From: Rhytidiadelphus loreus
Lineage: Eukaryota; Streptophyta; Bryopsida; Hypnales; Hylocomiaceae
Assembly (NCBI GenBank): GCA_947034895.1
Contig: OX344762.1
Span: 89,150,981 to 89,214,980, forward strand
Direction of reading: 5' to 3'
Length of the DNA: 64,000 bases
Part shown: piece by piece, positions 49,101 to 62,100 of the stretch
How positions within the stretch are numbered: the first letter of the stretch is position 1
Layout: each line of letters starts with the position of its first letter
The notes under the pieces: model-generated
The model's input: the letters and a program-made list of their open reading frames with translations, nothing else
Told to the model about the DNA's origin: nothing
Databases searched by the model: none
Position numbers and translations under genes: made by a program

Positions 49101-50001
49101 GGAGTTATTTAGTGATGCTTACAAGTCGGATCCCCATTGCAAGTTCAAATTGCTCCTGGCACTACTTCGCTTATATCTTTAAAGACGACAGGCAAGAGGG
49201 TGAAACATGGTCAGTGTGGCCAAATTGTCCCTAGCAATTTAGGAAACTGACGGTCGCTACAGGAGTAGTCATATCGAACGTACTTCCTCTGGTAATTAAC
49301 TGCGTGGGACTCGCGTTCGTTTTCGCTACAGGGTAAGAAGTTCAAGGACAAATTGCCAGCACCACCAGGACCCACGGGACCCACAGATGAGGACTACGAT
49401 TACAACTCCGACGACAGCACTGAAAGTCAAGGTGCATCAGAACAGTTTACTCGATCAAGAAGGCATAGTGATCGAGCAGGCGAAGGATTTGTCTCATCTA
49501 TTCGTGGTCTGTTCAATCTGCAAAGAAGAAAAGCCAAAGCCTTGGTTCTACGTACAAGGAGAGGTCCTGAAGAGTTGGATTTAGAACAACGCAGCTCTAG
49601 TAGTGACGAGGAAGGGAACTCAAGAAACCCAACAAGGTCTCCACGAGCAATACCTGGCATCACTAAGGCTAAAAGACTCTTGCGACTACAAGCACGTAAA
49701 CACCACAAAGTCAACCGCCTTCCAAGAGGTCAGAGTATGCAGCTAATGACACTGTCTGCTGTCTGCTGTCTTATTTGTTTAGTTGGTTATGTTGATTTGA
49801 TGGTACTAATCACCATTAATTCTTAAGTTTTGAAATACCGGACGTCGTTTTCTCTTGGCATTATTTCTGCATGGCTCATAGCTTGCTTTGATGTTATCAG
49901 GCCTCTCAGGAGACAATACACGACACTCTGCAGAGGCTACACCGTCACAAAGCGAGGCAGACGTCACCGACGCACCATCAGCATACGAGGACTTCGATTG
50001 A
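34163..50001 (+). CDS. SABRE: SABRE/KIP family giant protein (BLTP2/Hobbit-type bridge-like lipid transfer protein)
   Basis: Plant SABRE proteins organise cell plate and cell expansion; the wider family forms long hydrophobic grooves at membrane contact sites. The 24 exons are 34163-34233, 35050-35161, 35297-35563, 35799-36076, 36559-36931, 37350-37517, 37721-37798, 38386-38646, 39140-41263, 41564-43566, 43698-43812, 44170-44526, 44873-44991, 45398-45647, 45858-46085, 46355-46491, 46671-46743, 46925-47023, 47418-47639, 47949-48038, 48167-48511, 48787-48954, 49332-49728 and 49901-50001. The sum is 8436 nt, so 2811 residues, slightly above the ~2600 of Arabidopsis SABRE. Visible signatures: an N-terminal membrane anchor (residues 9-22, FVWLFLVVTTVGWL), RVLGARVSFRFAGFQRLKDV, MYFQYIRQKGGTTDSK, HVQAHIAPTDVDPGAGLQWL, MRISWVFTKLVWSMLCDGESFAEAEI split in the sequence by its own context, VELLVTYEGSRFAV, HIIWSVLKSVTGMQGKKFKD and a C-terminal SAYEDFD. 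Exon 20 (47949-48038) is the least certain. Confidence 0.94.
34838..34866 (+). repeat. Short 12 bp tandem repeat in SABRE intron 1
   Basis: A TGATGTTGGC unit is repeated about two and a half times in the first intron. No function can be assigned. Confidence 0.7.
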
Positions 50002-52672
50002 CCCTCTTGATCATCCAGTTTTGTACACTAGCAGCACTATATAGATTCATGTACTAAGCCCTTCTCATTTCTTAACACGCTGTGGCTTGCAAAACATTAG
50101 TCCAATTCTGCAGCACGAAAATTAGATATCTCATCTCGATTTAGATTCATTGAACTCCGAAACGAGCTCCTGTGAACTTCATTTAGTCACAAGTTTCACG
50201 GAATGTTTGACTCGCAACAATTAGCCAATTATGGAGGAGCTAAATAAATGAGCTCCTACCGTACAACTGATTTGCATACTGGATTAAGGTAGCCACATTT
50301 TCTGCCCTACTAGGTGGGTGGTTCAATGAGGGGCTCACAAGAGAAAATCAACCAAAGTTGTTTCATGATTTCTTGACACTAACAATATTTTATGAATTAA
50401 TTAAAGTTTGAAAGCATAAGTTACCTACTTATGCCACTAGAGTCTTGGCAAATGGCACCTTATTTCAAGGTGGTTCAATTCCCATTGCTTGTTCTTCAAA
50501 GTTTGTGGGTGGTTTGGGTGAATGAAGGTGGCTATTGGGGAATGTTGCCATACAAGTGTGGAAAGTAGAAAAAACCATGATCGTGTGTGGTTGGATCCTA
50601 AAATTGTGAACTACTAAGTTTTGGCACCAATTCTATCCATTGCTTCATCCAAATCTAGTACCTAGAAAATTATAATTCCACTTGGGTTTGATCCATGAAA
50701 CAAGTGCAAACCCACTAAAAAATATGTGCCCTTCTTGGAATTGGCTAGAGGATATTTGAATTCCAAATCAAGGTACTAGTGTGGTAATAGGCTTGTATAC
50801 CTTAGATGTTGATTTTTATGGATGTGAAGCCTAAAAATTCTATGACTAAAATTGGATTCTAAAAGTTTCTTTTGTCACATGAAATAGCCATTCAAAGCTT
50901 CTCACATCCAAGATAATACAATGAACAACTTCACTTGATTTAGAAACCAATGAAATGAAAACAAGCATAAACTTTTGAATCACCATTGAAATCAAAACAA
51001 ATAAATCTACCCAAAATTATATCATACTACATATGATAAAAGTCAAGGCCTCTAAATAATGTATTCTAAGTTCACTCTAAAAACTCCACCTCTAGTTGTC
51101 ATTTTTAATATATCACAAGTTGTATCCTATTTGTCTAAAAACTCCACCTCTAGTTGTCATTTTTAGTATATCACAAGTTGTATATCCTATTTGTCATGTT
51201 CTATACTGATATGAATAAACTCCACCTCTAGTTGTCATTTTTAGTGTATCACAAGTTGTATATCCTATTTGTCATGTTCTATACTGATATGAATAAATAT
51301 TAGAATTCATCTATTGTATTTTTTCATGTCCATCTATTATAAGATTGCATGTATGATTGTAATTTGTAATCTTCAAAATTGCAATTTGGAAACCCTCACC
51401 TCATTTGTATGAATTAAAGCCATCTCCTTTTCCTAGGAATCCTTCCGTTGTATAATTGTGTAAGTTTGATGTAGCTAGAGTTTAATTCCTAAAGTTCTTT
51501 AGGTTAAAAATTAGAAGAGACTCACAAAATTGCGAAAGAAGAAGCAATGTATGTGAGATATGATCAAGCAAAGAGCAAACCAATGTTTTTCTTAATGTTA
51601 TCCGAGCTTTTGGCAATGTAGGTGTCTTGAACTTTTAAGCCCCATAACTCAAAATTCTATTATGTAAAAAGATCTTTAGACTTTAGAATTGAGTGGAGCC
51701 TCAAGAATTAATAAGAAGTATGCAAGTTCTCAAAGCAAAAGAATGCTTTGCTCCACCTACCTAAATTGGAGGTCAAGACAAAAATAATGCATAACCCTTG
51801 TTGTTGTTTTTGTAATAATTAGACACTTGAGAGAAGATTGATCAATTTTTTAATCTCATAACATTTAGTAACCTTCATGCCCACTACCTTTCCTTCAAAC
51901 TCTTTGCTCATCACATTGAACTTCAATTTTGTCCACATTGGTACTCCATATAGCTATTGATTGGTTTGGAATATTCCACAACACCTTCTACTAATAGTAG
52001 AGCCTAGGTAGTGACAATCTATGCTACTAAATCAGTTATGTCAAGAAAAAAAATGAGAAAGAAAAAAACAAAATTTGATACTCTACTTTAGATGCCCACA
52101 AAAGGATTTTGATTAAAAAGAACTTTACAAGTTTTCCAAACCTGCAAGCAGTTTTCCAAATTGCAGGCAAACAGTTTTTGGATGAAAAAGGCCGGTGTGG
52201 ATGATCTCTCAAATACCCTGGATGAATATTTGCTCTTTTCGAATTGGATGGATGGACAGGCCTAGGCTGACTGGCTGACCTAGCCTGGCTGGCCCACCCG
52301 TAGGACGGATATCCTCCGCGGTCGAGGTGATTGCAGCGGGCGAAGCCCAATGCGAAGTGGCGACTGCGAAGGCCGCGAGCGGGACGGAGGGCGTAGGCTA
52401 CGTTTCCCTGCACCCAATTCAGACAGACCCCTGTGGCAGGAGTGACGGAGCTCAGAAGTTCGGGGAGCAGGAAAGACAGACGAGGACGCGAGGAGGGAAG
52501 GGTCGAAGGGGAGCTCTTGTTGCTTGGGTGCGTCGTCGTCGTCGTCGCCGCATCGGATTGAAGCTTTGGTGCCTGTGGAAGGAGTGAGTACCTTAATGGA
52601 GAAACAGCAGGATGGCGAATTCCATGGCCTGAATCACTTGCGAGATTGGCGTGTGCGTGCTGCTTTCGAATC
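50002..52672. other. SABRE 3' flank and AT-rich intergenic DNA
   Basis: The SABRE 3' UTR is expected in the first few hundred bases. From about 50350 to 52000 the DNA is AT-rich without genes and contains a three-unit tandem repeat (51078-51297). From about 52150 the G+C content rises towards the TIC236 gene. The minus-strand ORF at 52036-52413 has no domain. Confidence 0.45.
51078..51297 (+). repeat. Three-unit tandem repeat, ~58 and ~80 bp units
   Basis: The block ACTCCACCTCTAGTTGTCAT followed by TTTTA and a TATATCACAAGTTGTAT block starts near 51081, 51139 and 51219. Units two and three also share a CATGTTCTATACTGATATGA tail. Divergence is only a few bases, so the array is young. Confidence 0.9.
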
Positions 52673-52706
52673 TGAGTGAGTGAGTGAGTGAGTGAGTGAG
52701 TGAGTG
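52673..52706 (+). repeat. TGAG tetranucleotide microsatellite
   Basis: About eight TGAG units lie upstream of the TIC236 start. Confidence 0.9.
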
Positions 52707-53138
52707 CCTCACGTCGTTAGGGTAGAAGTGAATTCATTCCTTGGCAAGCATGGATTGCCTGGTGCTGGCACTGGCGCTGGCTTGGCACCAGCTTCCGGGA
52801 CCCCCTGCCCCGCCCCGTTCCTATTCCGACGACAACGCAGCCGCATGGGCACCACAGCAGCAGCAGGTTCACAGTGGAAGTGCATTTCTAATTTAATTCT
52901 CCTTCTCCTTCCTCTTCTTCCATTTTTCTTCGTCTCCTTCTTCCTCTCAGAGATTTGCCCCCGCGCCGTGCTATAGACTCACAAGGTAGGCGAATTCAGA
53001 CGAAAGGAACTCTCCTTTGGCTTCCTCGACCATTTTCTCGCAGCACATGAGGATTCGCGTTTTTTTTTTTGTTGTTGTTGTTGCTTCTGCTGCTGCTGTC
53101 GTCGTCTAATTCCACTGCTCGCCAGTCTCCCTCTCGGG
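52707..53138. promoter_or_regulatory. Promoter/leader of TIC236
   Basis: A GC-rich leader with pyrimidine tracts (CTTCTCCTTCC type near 52900) and T/GTT/GCTGCT runs near 53060-53100 lies immediately upstream of the start codon. The transcription start cannot be fixed. Confidence 0.45.
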
Positions 53139-56100
53139 ATGATGCTGGCCAGGCTCCACTCTCTGTCTTCTGCCTCCTCCATTCCTCGTTTTTCCCCCCT
53201 GTCGCTCCCGCCCTTCCACGGGCCGCCTCGTCTCCCCCTCTCCTTGCGCTCGCGCCCGGTGCGTGCCTTCATCCCCAATCCCTTTTTGGAGTCCGGAAGC
53301 ACTTGGTGGCGTCACAATCGCCCCACTGCTGCTTCGTTGCCTCTCGCGTTGCAACGCCTGCACGCTCACCATCACCATCACCGCGGCCGCTTCTTGAAAG
53401 CGGCATCATGGCTGGCCGCCGTGTTGTTGCTGGTGGCCAGTGCTCGCTACGCCCAATTACGCGCGCAACTCTACATGGACCACCATATCCTGCCCCCTCT
53501 GGCTGCCATTCTCAGTGCGCAATTGGGCCGGGAGGTGGAGCTTGGGAAAGTGGAGCGTTTTTCCTTGTTGTCCGTCTCTCTGGGGGCCAGTTCGATCGGA
53601 CCTCATGCGGAGGAATTCTCCTGTGGCGGAATTCCGGCCATGCGCATTTACGTTCGGCCTCTGCAGAGTCTGCAGCGGGGGCAAGTCGTCCTCGATGCTG
53701 TGTTGAGGAACCCTCATGTGCTGGTGGCCCAGAAGCAGGATTGGTCGTGGCTGGGGATCCCTATGATCTCCGAGAAAAAAACCAACTCCATCCGACAGAG
53801 CTCGGAAGTAGGTCTTGACGATCGCACCAAAGTGCGGCGCATGGCCAGGGAGGAGATGGGGTTCCAAATGATCAAAGAGAGGGATGCTGCTGCACGCCAA
53901 GCCAGCAAATCGGGGTACCGCATGGCAGGCTTGGTGGAGTCCGTCAATGCCAAGAGCCAGGATGGCATTGAAAGTGCAAAATTGCCGTTAGGCAGCGTGG
54001 CTGAAGAGAGCGAGGTTGCGCCGGCCGATTTCGAGGTGGAGGACGAGCCTGGCTTCAACTCGCAGGGACAAGAGGGTGGTTCTCGTGAATTAGGTCGCCG
54101 GCGGATCAGGGATCCCAGTGTCGGTTTCCACGACGCAGACTTTGAGGAACCCACATTGGCCAAGGATGTGGAACGACAGGTCTGGAGAGCGAAAGCTTGG
54201 ACTCAACAGCACTTGCTCCGGCCCGTGACCCGAAAGTTGTTAAAGATGCGATCTCGACGGCATGGGTTCGTGTTGACGAAAGCGGAATACCTAAACTGGA
54301 ATCTTCAACGCAGTGCCATGGCTGCTCGCAGCATGTTCGAAAGAGTCGATCAAGACAAACGGCGAAAGCTGCTCTTGATAAGGAATAGCGCATTGAGGGG
54401 ACCAGGCGGCGTCTCGAAGTTTGTCCCGGAGAAGCTTACTTCCAGTGCTCCTCCCACTGACAAGACCCAATCACATTCAAATCCGAAGGAGATGGGGGAC
54501 GACTCGGTGGCAGGAGTGCCGAATCATCGTGCATTTCCCAACAAACAAGGTGTGAATGTGCAGACTCCAAGACTAGACCCAACACCTACTCCTGCCTTGA
54601 AAACGTCGACCGGGGTAGGCTCCTTTGATGAGCTTTGGGATCTTGGTTCAAATAAGAATGAAGAACCGGGGAGGTCGTTGACAATGAAGGTCAAGGGATT
54701 CGCTAACAGACTCGTGAGACAAGCGAAGAGGCGGGTGGATGTTTCTCGAGCCAATGGATGGACGCCGATTGCCTTAAACTCTGTTTATTTCCGGGATGCA
54801 ACGCTTTCTCTTTTGGGCTATGGAGACGAAGAAGCTAGGTATGAAATCTTCACTGTGTGTATTGGACATGCTTGTCTCATTGCGTGAGTTTTGTACAAAA
54901 CTCGACACTTACTTGCATCTATTTGTTCTACGTATCGGCCACTTCCGAATGGGTCCAGGAAATCACTAGTCTTAGAGATTACATCATGCATTTGGTAAAA
55001 ATTTTCCTGCCCGAGCCTGTCAATTAGTTCAATGGACCAATTATCTTCCACTGTTCTCCACTTTTGTCATCTTATATGTCAAATCTACTGAGCAAATATC
55101 TAAGTTGGTGGAGCGTCAACGTATTGGCAGCATTGCTGTGGGTAGATGAGATGGATTACAGGGGAAATTTGTATGCTGTCATCTTCACTACACTAATAAT
55201 GAAATTTGGTGATTGCAATTATCATTACTGCGATTGTTGGTTGAGATTCAGTTACAAGCTTAGGCTTGGTCATAATTTGAGCTCGACGTGAACTAATGTG
55301 TTCACCTTTTCTATTTTTTGCAGGGTGATGGAGAGGGTTAAAGGGTCTGTCAAATTAAGCGGTAACCACCAGCAGATTCTGGTGCAGGTGACAGGAAGGC
55401 CCAATGAATGGCGCACCGGAAAAGTAGGGAATGGTGGGCGTCTTTTTGTGAAAGTAGCTGTCGACCTGGCTCAGCAATCTTGGGATGTTCGAGTCAAAGG
55501 CTGCAATGCTTTTGCACCTGTAAGGGCTGTTGTGCTATGTGCCTCTCTTGGCTTGGGTTTTTTCTTTTGTAAATTCCCTCGTTGATTTCTGGTCTAGCAC
55601 ATGTACTTTTTCAATTCTGCCTTGCAGTAGTATTGTGACTCTCCAATAGCTGCAATGGGTAGACAAAAAATCCTGCTACGCGGAGCTTGACGACATATTT
55701 ACACGAACTGTAAGTTGGTCATAATAGGGTGAATTTGGTATGTATTAAGAGTCAATCCAAATCCTGCAGGAGTTGCCGCTTACGTCTTTGCTGTTTATGA
55801 TGCAGTTGTTTGAGAGGTTACTCGAGTTACCTTTGTGGTGGTCTAATGGTCGGGCTTCTGGAGAGGTTTTACACTTTGCCCTCACTCATTGCAAGTGTTT
55901 GTTTCCTCTTAAGTCGTTGGTAGCACAGACTCGTATCTTGTTGCTATATACTTCACGTTGGTTTTGTCATTTGGGCTCAAAAGATATGAACAATCGGTGT
56001 GGAACGACTGAATGAACATGAGTCCCGCAAATAGCATTTTCTTATGTCCTATTTTTCCTCTTTCTTAATGGATCATTACAACATTGCAAGGGAGTTGATT

Positions 56101-59100
56101 GTGCTAGATAGAGCGTTAAGCTCTGAATGTGAGATCTGATGGAAAAGCTTTGCTAATAAATGCTTAGGCAAATTTCAAGTTTGTTAAGGATAAGTAGATC
56201 TTAGATTTTCACTGGTTAATAATCTCGATGAGATCAACTTTGTCATGTCGACTTGCTGCGGTTATTGCTGATTTCATGATATTCAATGTAGGTACATGTA
56301 TGGATGAAGAAGGAGGATATTTTCCCGAACTTCGGTGGCAGAGTAGATGTGAAAGGGCTTGACTTTCGAATTGCAGATGCTCCTGCCTCCTTCGCGGTTC
56401 GTGTGATGTGTTCCTCTGGAATTTTCCTATTTCAATGTGTCCAAAATTGTTGTGGAGGTGCCTTGGCTCTTGGGAATGATTTCTATTCTTTTGCTTCACA
56501 GGGCGTCAATGGCACGCTCTTCTTTCAAGGACAGCGCTTGTTTTTTCACAATGCTACTGGCAAGTATGGTTCTATTCCGTTGACAATATCTGGAGATATG
56601 GACATCAACCCGGATGATGGAGAGTATCGCCTTAGTTGTCAGGTCTCTTTCCTAACTGCGTTTATTAAACTGAGCAGTCTAGAAGTAAGTAATTTTGTTT
56701 TATGTTGGTAAACATCATGATGTTGTATTCAGATCTTATCTCTGTACGATCTGATTTTGTGTGTTCTCATTTCAATTGCGATGTTTGACATACTAATCAG
56801 TTGTCGTAGTTTTCATTTCTCAACACGTTGGGTTGCTTTGGCTTATTCATGCTCTAGTTGAAGTATTGATAATTAATTTTGTGTTATCGTCCTTGTCTAC
56901 ATTGTGGTCTTTCTTTTTCTATGTTAAATGGACGGGTAGAATTTTCGACGTTAAATTAATTGAAACAAATTGCTGCTCTAGGTTGCAGGGGTGGAAGCAA
57001 ATGCGTTAATGAGGAGTCTCGGAGCGCAGCCTCCTCCATTATCTGTATGTTTTAGTTCACAATATATTCTATGACTTGTTGTGAGCGTCTTAACGTCTTA
57101 ACCCGTACTCTTGGTCTTCGAGCTTTGTGGGTATAAATCCGAGTTTCATGTCTTCTTTTCAGCTTATTTTTGAGATATTGTGCGATACTCTTTGTCTATC
57201 TCATATTGAAACTTGCTTGGGAGCTCGTTGCTTAATTGGGGATTTTCCACGTGACCACTACCGGTATGCGCTACTGTAGTGGGCTGTGGTAAGTCATTAG
57301 TAACTTACTAGAAGCCCACCATATGGGATCGCTCTGGCTCGTAACTATTCCAGAACTGAAGAATGAATGGTTGTACTTTTTCTAACCATTTTGATGTGGA
57401 GATTGTGAAACGTTTGAACCCTAGTTCATCCACTGATTTTGAGGATGTGGCAGCTCGCAGGGTCGCTGAAGGGTGTTGTGTATTGCCGGGGCCCATTGGA
57501 TAGCCCTATCTTTGAAGGCAGCGTGGAAACAACTGGCAGAAATATGACTCTGACCTTTAATACACCGTCATCCGCAGCTACCGATGCCGTCCGGAAAAAT
57601 CTTGAGAGGGGTGCCGTAGCTGCTTATGATCATGTTCCCGTTATGTCGGCCTCCTCAAGCTTTACCTTCAACACGGATAATGGGGTGAGTCGAGCTATCC
57701 TATTCCCAGTTTCCGTCTATAGGTCACTTGTACCCTGAAGGAGAATTTTAGGTTGCCGATGTTTTCCTTATGTTATTAACTCCGCTTTTGGTTATTTCTC
57801 GTTCGTGACTGTAGAACCATACAGTTATGCGAGCAATGTTATGCTATTATCGATTCCGATTGATGTGTATGGGGACTTGAGGTGTTCCTTGGAAGGTTAT
57901 CCGAATGTGTAAACGTGTTTTGCTTGATAACTGGAAGTTCTTCTGCAGATGGCTGATTTGTATGGTCTAAAAGCTTCTCCAGTTGGAGGGGGTGAGATTC
58001 GCGGAGCTGGGAGTTTGTGGATTTGCCCAGAGGTTTGGACCCTGTTTGAATTCAATTTCGGTTTTAAGTAGATTTGTGTTAACGTGCTGTGCTGATTAAT
58101 TTCCTGTGTTCTTTCTTTTCTGATTTGTATTTTCCCTGGATTTGTGCAAAGTTTTCCGTTTCTCAATACTTGAGTCATTGTATTGGGGCTTATTTGTTGC
58201 TTTTATAATGTCTTCCGAGCACTTTCTTCCGAGCTAGAAAGTTGAGACTCAAATAGACCAGAGGAAGAGTTGAGTGTAGGATGTAGATTGCTTTCTCTTC
58301 AATGACTTTTTCTTATGCCTAGTATTGTCTCCTTGTAAAGTTTTTCGGTTTTGTTCTTTCTTATTTTTTCTGGGCTTTTCTGCCATAGTCTTCTTATATC
58401 CATACTTGTCTGAATAGCCTAGAATGAATATTGAGAGTGTTAATGCAGGTTTCTCATTCCATTTTTTGTGTTACAGGGTGAGATGGATCCAACTGCTGTA
58501 AACGTGGACTGCTCTGGGTCAATAGCAGGTGATGCCCTGGCAGGTTTTTATGCACCAGAGGGTGTCGAAATTCCTCCTTCCAGTTTTGGATTCACGCAGC
58601 TGGAGGCCAAGATTCGTGGAGCTTTGCTCATGCCGTACAGTCTTACCGCCGTCTTCCATGCATATTTGAACTTTCCCGTAGGTTGTAATTATTTTGTTAG
58701 ACTCTTTGCATTCAAATGGATTGCTTAAAATCAGATAATGCCCATACTGGAAGGTTAGTTTTGATCTGCGATATGCAGCTCTAATTACTATCTAGCTCAC
58801 GTCTAAATTGTTGTTTGTTGCTGTGCAAGACAGAGTGTTTGACATCAATTGGGCTACCCCGGAAGCACAAGGTGCCTTTTATCAAGGCCATGGAGACATT
58901 CACATTTCGCGAGAAGCCATTATCCTAAACTCATTAGCATCTTCATTCAGTTTAACTACAAAAATTCATACATTATACCCCCCCATTGTACAGAAACAAG
59001 GACCTCGTGTTCCACAATTTAAGCCAGCTGCTTTGCCTGCAGTTACTGGGTTAGATGTAGACATGCGACTTGATGGTTTCGATCTTATGGGTGTTCACCC

Positions 59101-62100
59101 TCTCATACTTGGTGAAACGTTCTCCCCTCCTCAACCCATGCACATGAAAGTCTTTGGCAAGATGAAATTCAATGGCCGAGTACCTGACACGAAAATAGCC
59201 TCTCATGAGACCCTACAATCTGAATCTCCACTGGAGAAGAAGCTGACAAGCATGATTGGGGAGGTTTCTTTGGTGGGCTTGAAACTAAACCAGTTTATGG
59301 TGGCTCCAAATCTTACTGGTTCATTGGACATTTCCCCTAATTCTTTGAAGGTGAGTAAGTTCAGGGTTTGCATTAAGATGCAGTGTGGAAATCATCAAAC
59401 ACTGAAGTTGTATATTTATTTCTGTATTTTTTTTTCCTACTTGAATGCTCAGGTCATGTATCTTGCAGCGTTGATTTTATGTGAAATTAGGTTATCATGA
59501 CGGTAGTTGCTATTTTGCAAGGTTTGCTTCTCTGCCATTTTTCATCTTGGTTATCATGACAGTAGATGCGCACGGGTAGGGTTTAGGCTGTTTCTTCTAT
59601 TTTGATGCTGAAGTTGTTGAGTCTATTTGCTGGATTGGAACCGCCATCTCTGTTTGAATGTTCTATTTTCCACTTTCATCCCTACACCGCTTTTCAGGTT
59701 ACTAATTTATTATGTAATGATTTCTACAGCTTGATACCTCCGGCAGGATCGATGAGCATCTTCGTGTGCATGTCTTTGACATGAAGGAAGATGGTTCCAT
59801 GTCTACAGATGGACAAGTTTCACCACCCGTGTTTGGCGAGAGTTCAAGCAAGGGGTTGTCATTTTCGTTGGAGCGAGGAGTCGTCCGTACCAACCTTCAA
59901 TATCGACCAGGGCATTCTGCGAAAATTGAGGTATGCTGTCGGATAGGAAGTTATCTCTGCATGTCAGTATGTTGCAGGTATGACTTATTGCTGAACCCTT
60001 TTTGAATCTTTCTCGTTTGTACAATTTTAAGTCTTGTGGATTAAGTTGAACACGTAGTTTAAGGGCCGTTCGTATTTGTTAGGAGCGATGCCCTATTCTC
60101 AATACACGGATGACGTTATTCGATTTTAATAGTGCCGGGAGATTGTTACACTGTGATGTTTAGATACTTTTTAATGTAATTCTGGTTTATTTCTCTGATG
60201 CTGCTCATTTTTCTTGTCAAGCATTCTTGTTATGTCATTCTGACTGCAGCAACGGCAAACTGTGTTGACATAGGTGCGGAACTTACAGCTTGATGAGTTG
60301 GAATTAGCTTCTCTCCGAGGTGCAGTGCATAAGGTACTAGGTTGGAACCTATGGAATTAAAACAATGACGGTTTCTCCGAGCTTCCTGTTCAAGAGTGTT
60401 ATGGTAATTGATGTAGTCCAAAGTAATAGAATCTCATCTGGAAAAGGCCCTAAAAGTTGGATCGCTCGGAATCAAGAAAGATCTATTTTGAAGTACCATA
60501 TTTGATAGTTGCTACTGATATAGAAGGCAAAGTTCAAGTCTATGCTTCCCACGCCCACTTAAAAGCTAAATTATGTCGATTCGACTGTGTGCTTTATATA
60601 TGGCAGAATGTTTTTCATCCCGGTTTTTGTTTTATCTTCTTTTGACACCGTAATAATAGAGGTCGAAGGAGAATTTCAGTTGTTTGGATGCTTTTCTGAT
60701 CCACTTGTAGTATGTTTTCCCATTCCTTACACTTAATTTAATGGTTTAAGGGTTCTCTGACTGCAAGCCATACAGGGAATCTGAGGTGTTCTAACAGTAT
60801 CTTTCTTGTGTCGCCTTATGTTGGGTTTCTTATGGGGTAGACGACAAAGTGCTCACATATTTCTAAATGAAAATACAGGCGGATATGTCTTTGAATCTGC
60901 TCAGAAGGAGAGGACAAGGGAGCCTTGATGTTAAGCAACCACGTTTTAGTGGGCTGCAGGGAGAGTCGCTTGACCTGGCTGCTCGCTGGTCCGGAGATGT
61001 GGTATGGAACAGATTTTCGCTTCATCTTCTGTAATACTCTGTCTGAACTTCCATCATGCTTTGGGAACTGCAATTTTTTTCAAAATCGTCTTACACCGGC
61101 CCGAGATTCGATTTGAAGTATTTACGAGGGGAATGTTTGCAGGTGACGTTGGAAAGGTCTGTTTTTGAGCAAGCGTTTAGTAAATATGAACTACAAGGAG
61201 AGTATGTGTTGCGAGGGCAGCGTGCTGGAGAGAAAGAGAGAGACGAAGAGGTGGTGTTGGAAAAAGCTATGGCTGGGCAATTAGGCACCTTCATCATTTC
61301 AATGGGACGCTGGCGCTTGCGCCTTGAAGTGCCTCAGGCAGAAGTATCTGAGATGTTGCCAGTTGCCCGTCTTTTGTCCCGGAGCAGTGATCCTGCTGTT
61401 GTGTCTAGGTCAAAAGAAATATTTTTGCAAAGTGTTCAAAGTGCAGGATTTTCTGCCGAAAATGCTAAGGAGCTACTGGAGTACATTCGCAGCAGGAAAG
61501 CTGGCGATCCTGAGGATGAATCTGAACCCGAAGCACTGCCCTTACCTGGCCTTGCGGAGCTCAAGGGAAAATGGAAAGGCACCCTTGACGCCACTGGCGG
61601 TGGGAAAGGAGATACCACTGTTTGTTTGCTAAACCGATACCTCCTTTGTCTTACGTTTTATCCGTCATCTGACTATGCTTTTGCGGTCAACATTTGTTTC
61701 TGTTGATTATCTCAGATGTAAAGGTGAGGATCTGCTGTCAAAAGTTGTTCAATCCATAAGTCCTCATTGTTTATGCCGCCAAGAGCTTCTGCAGATCTGA
61801 AGGAATTTACATTGTTGTGGGCGCAGGCGGACTTTGATCTCCGAGGGGAGGACTGGGAATGGGGTGCGTACCGAACTCAACGTGTGATTGCTGTAGGTGA
61901 CTTTACGAATAACGACGGGCTTCGACTTGAGCGTTTTTTCATCCAGAAAGACACTGCCACGCTTCATGCGGACGGAACTGTTCTTGGCGCAAAGCCGAAT
62001 CTCCATTTCGCTGTTCTGAATTTTCCTGTCAACCTGGTGCCCCCTCTTTGGCATGCAATTCAGTCCAGCTCCCAGAAGACACTGCCATCATCCTCAGTGT

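Noticed and set aside
52036..52413. 125-codon minus-strand ORF upstream of TIC236
   Set aside because: No domain, ends in a low-complexity Phe/Ser run, and lies in an AT-to-GC transition zone.
53069..53818. 249-codon alternative plus-strand frame
   Set aside because: Overlaps TIC236 exon 1 in another frame; only the frame from 53139 shows TIC236 motifs.
58635..58728. Longer version of TIC236 exon 9
   Set aside because: Using the later donor would bring a TGA into frame at the start of exon 10; the donor after 58634 restores the conserved sequence leading to VFDINWATPE.
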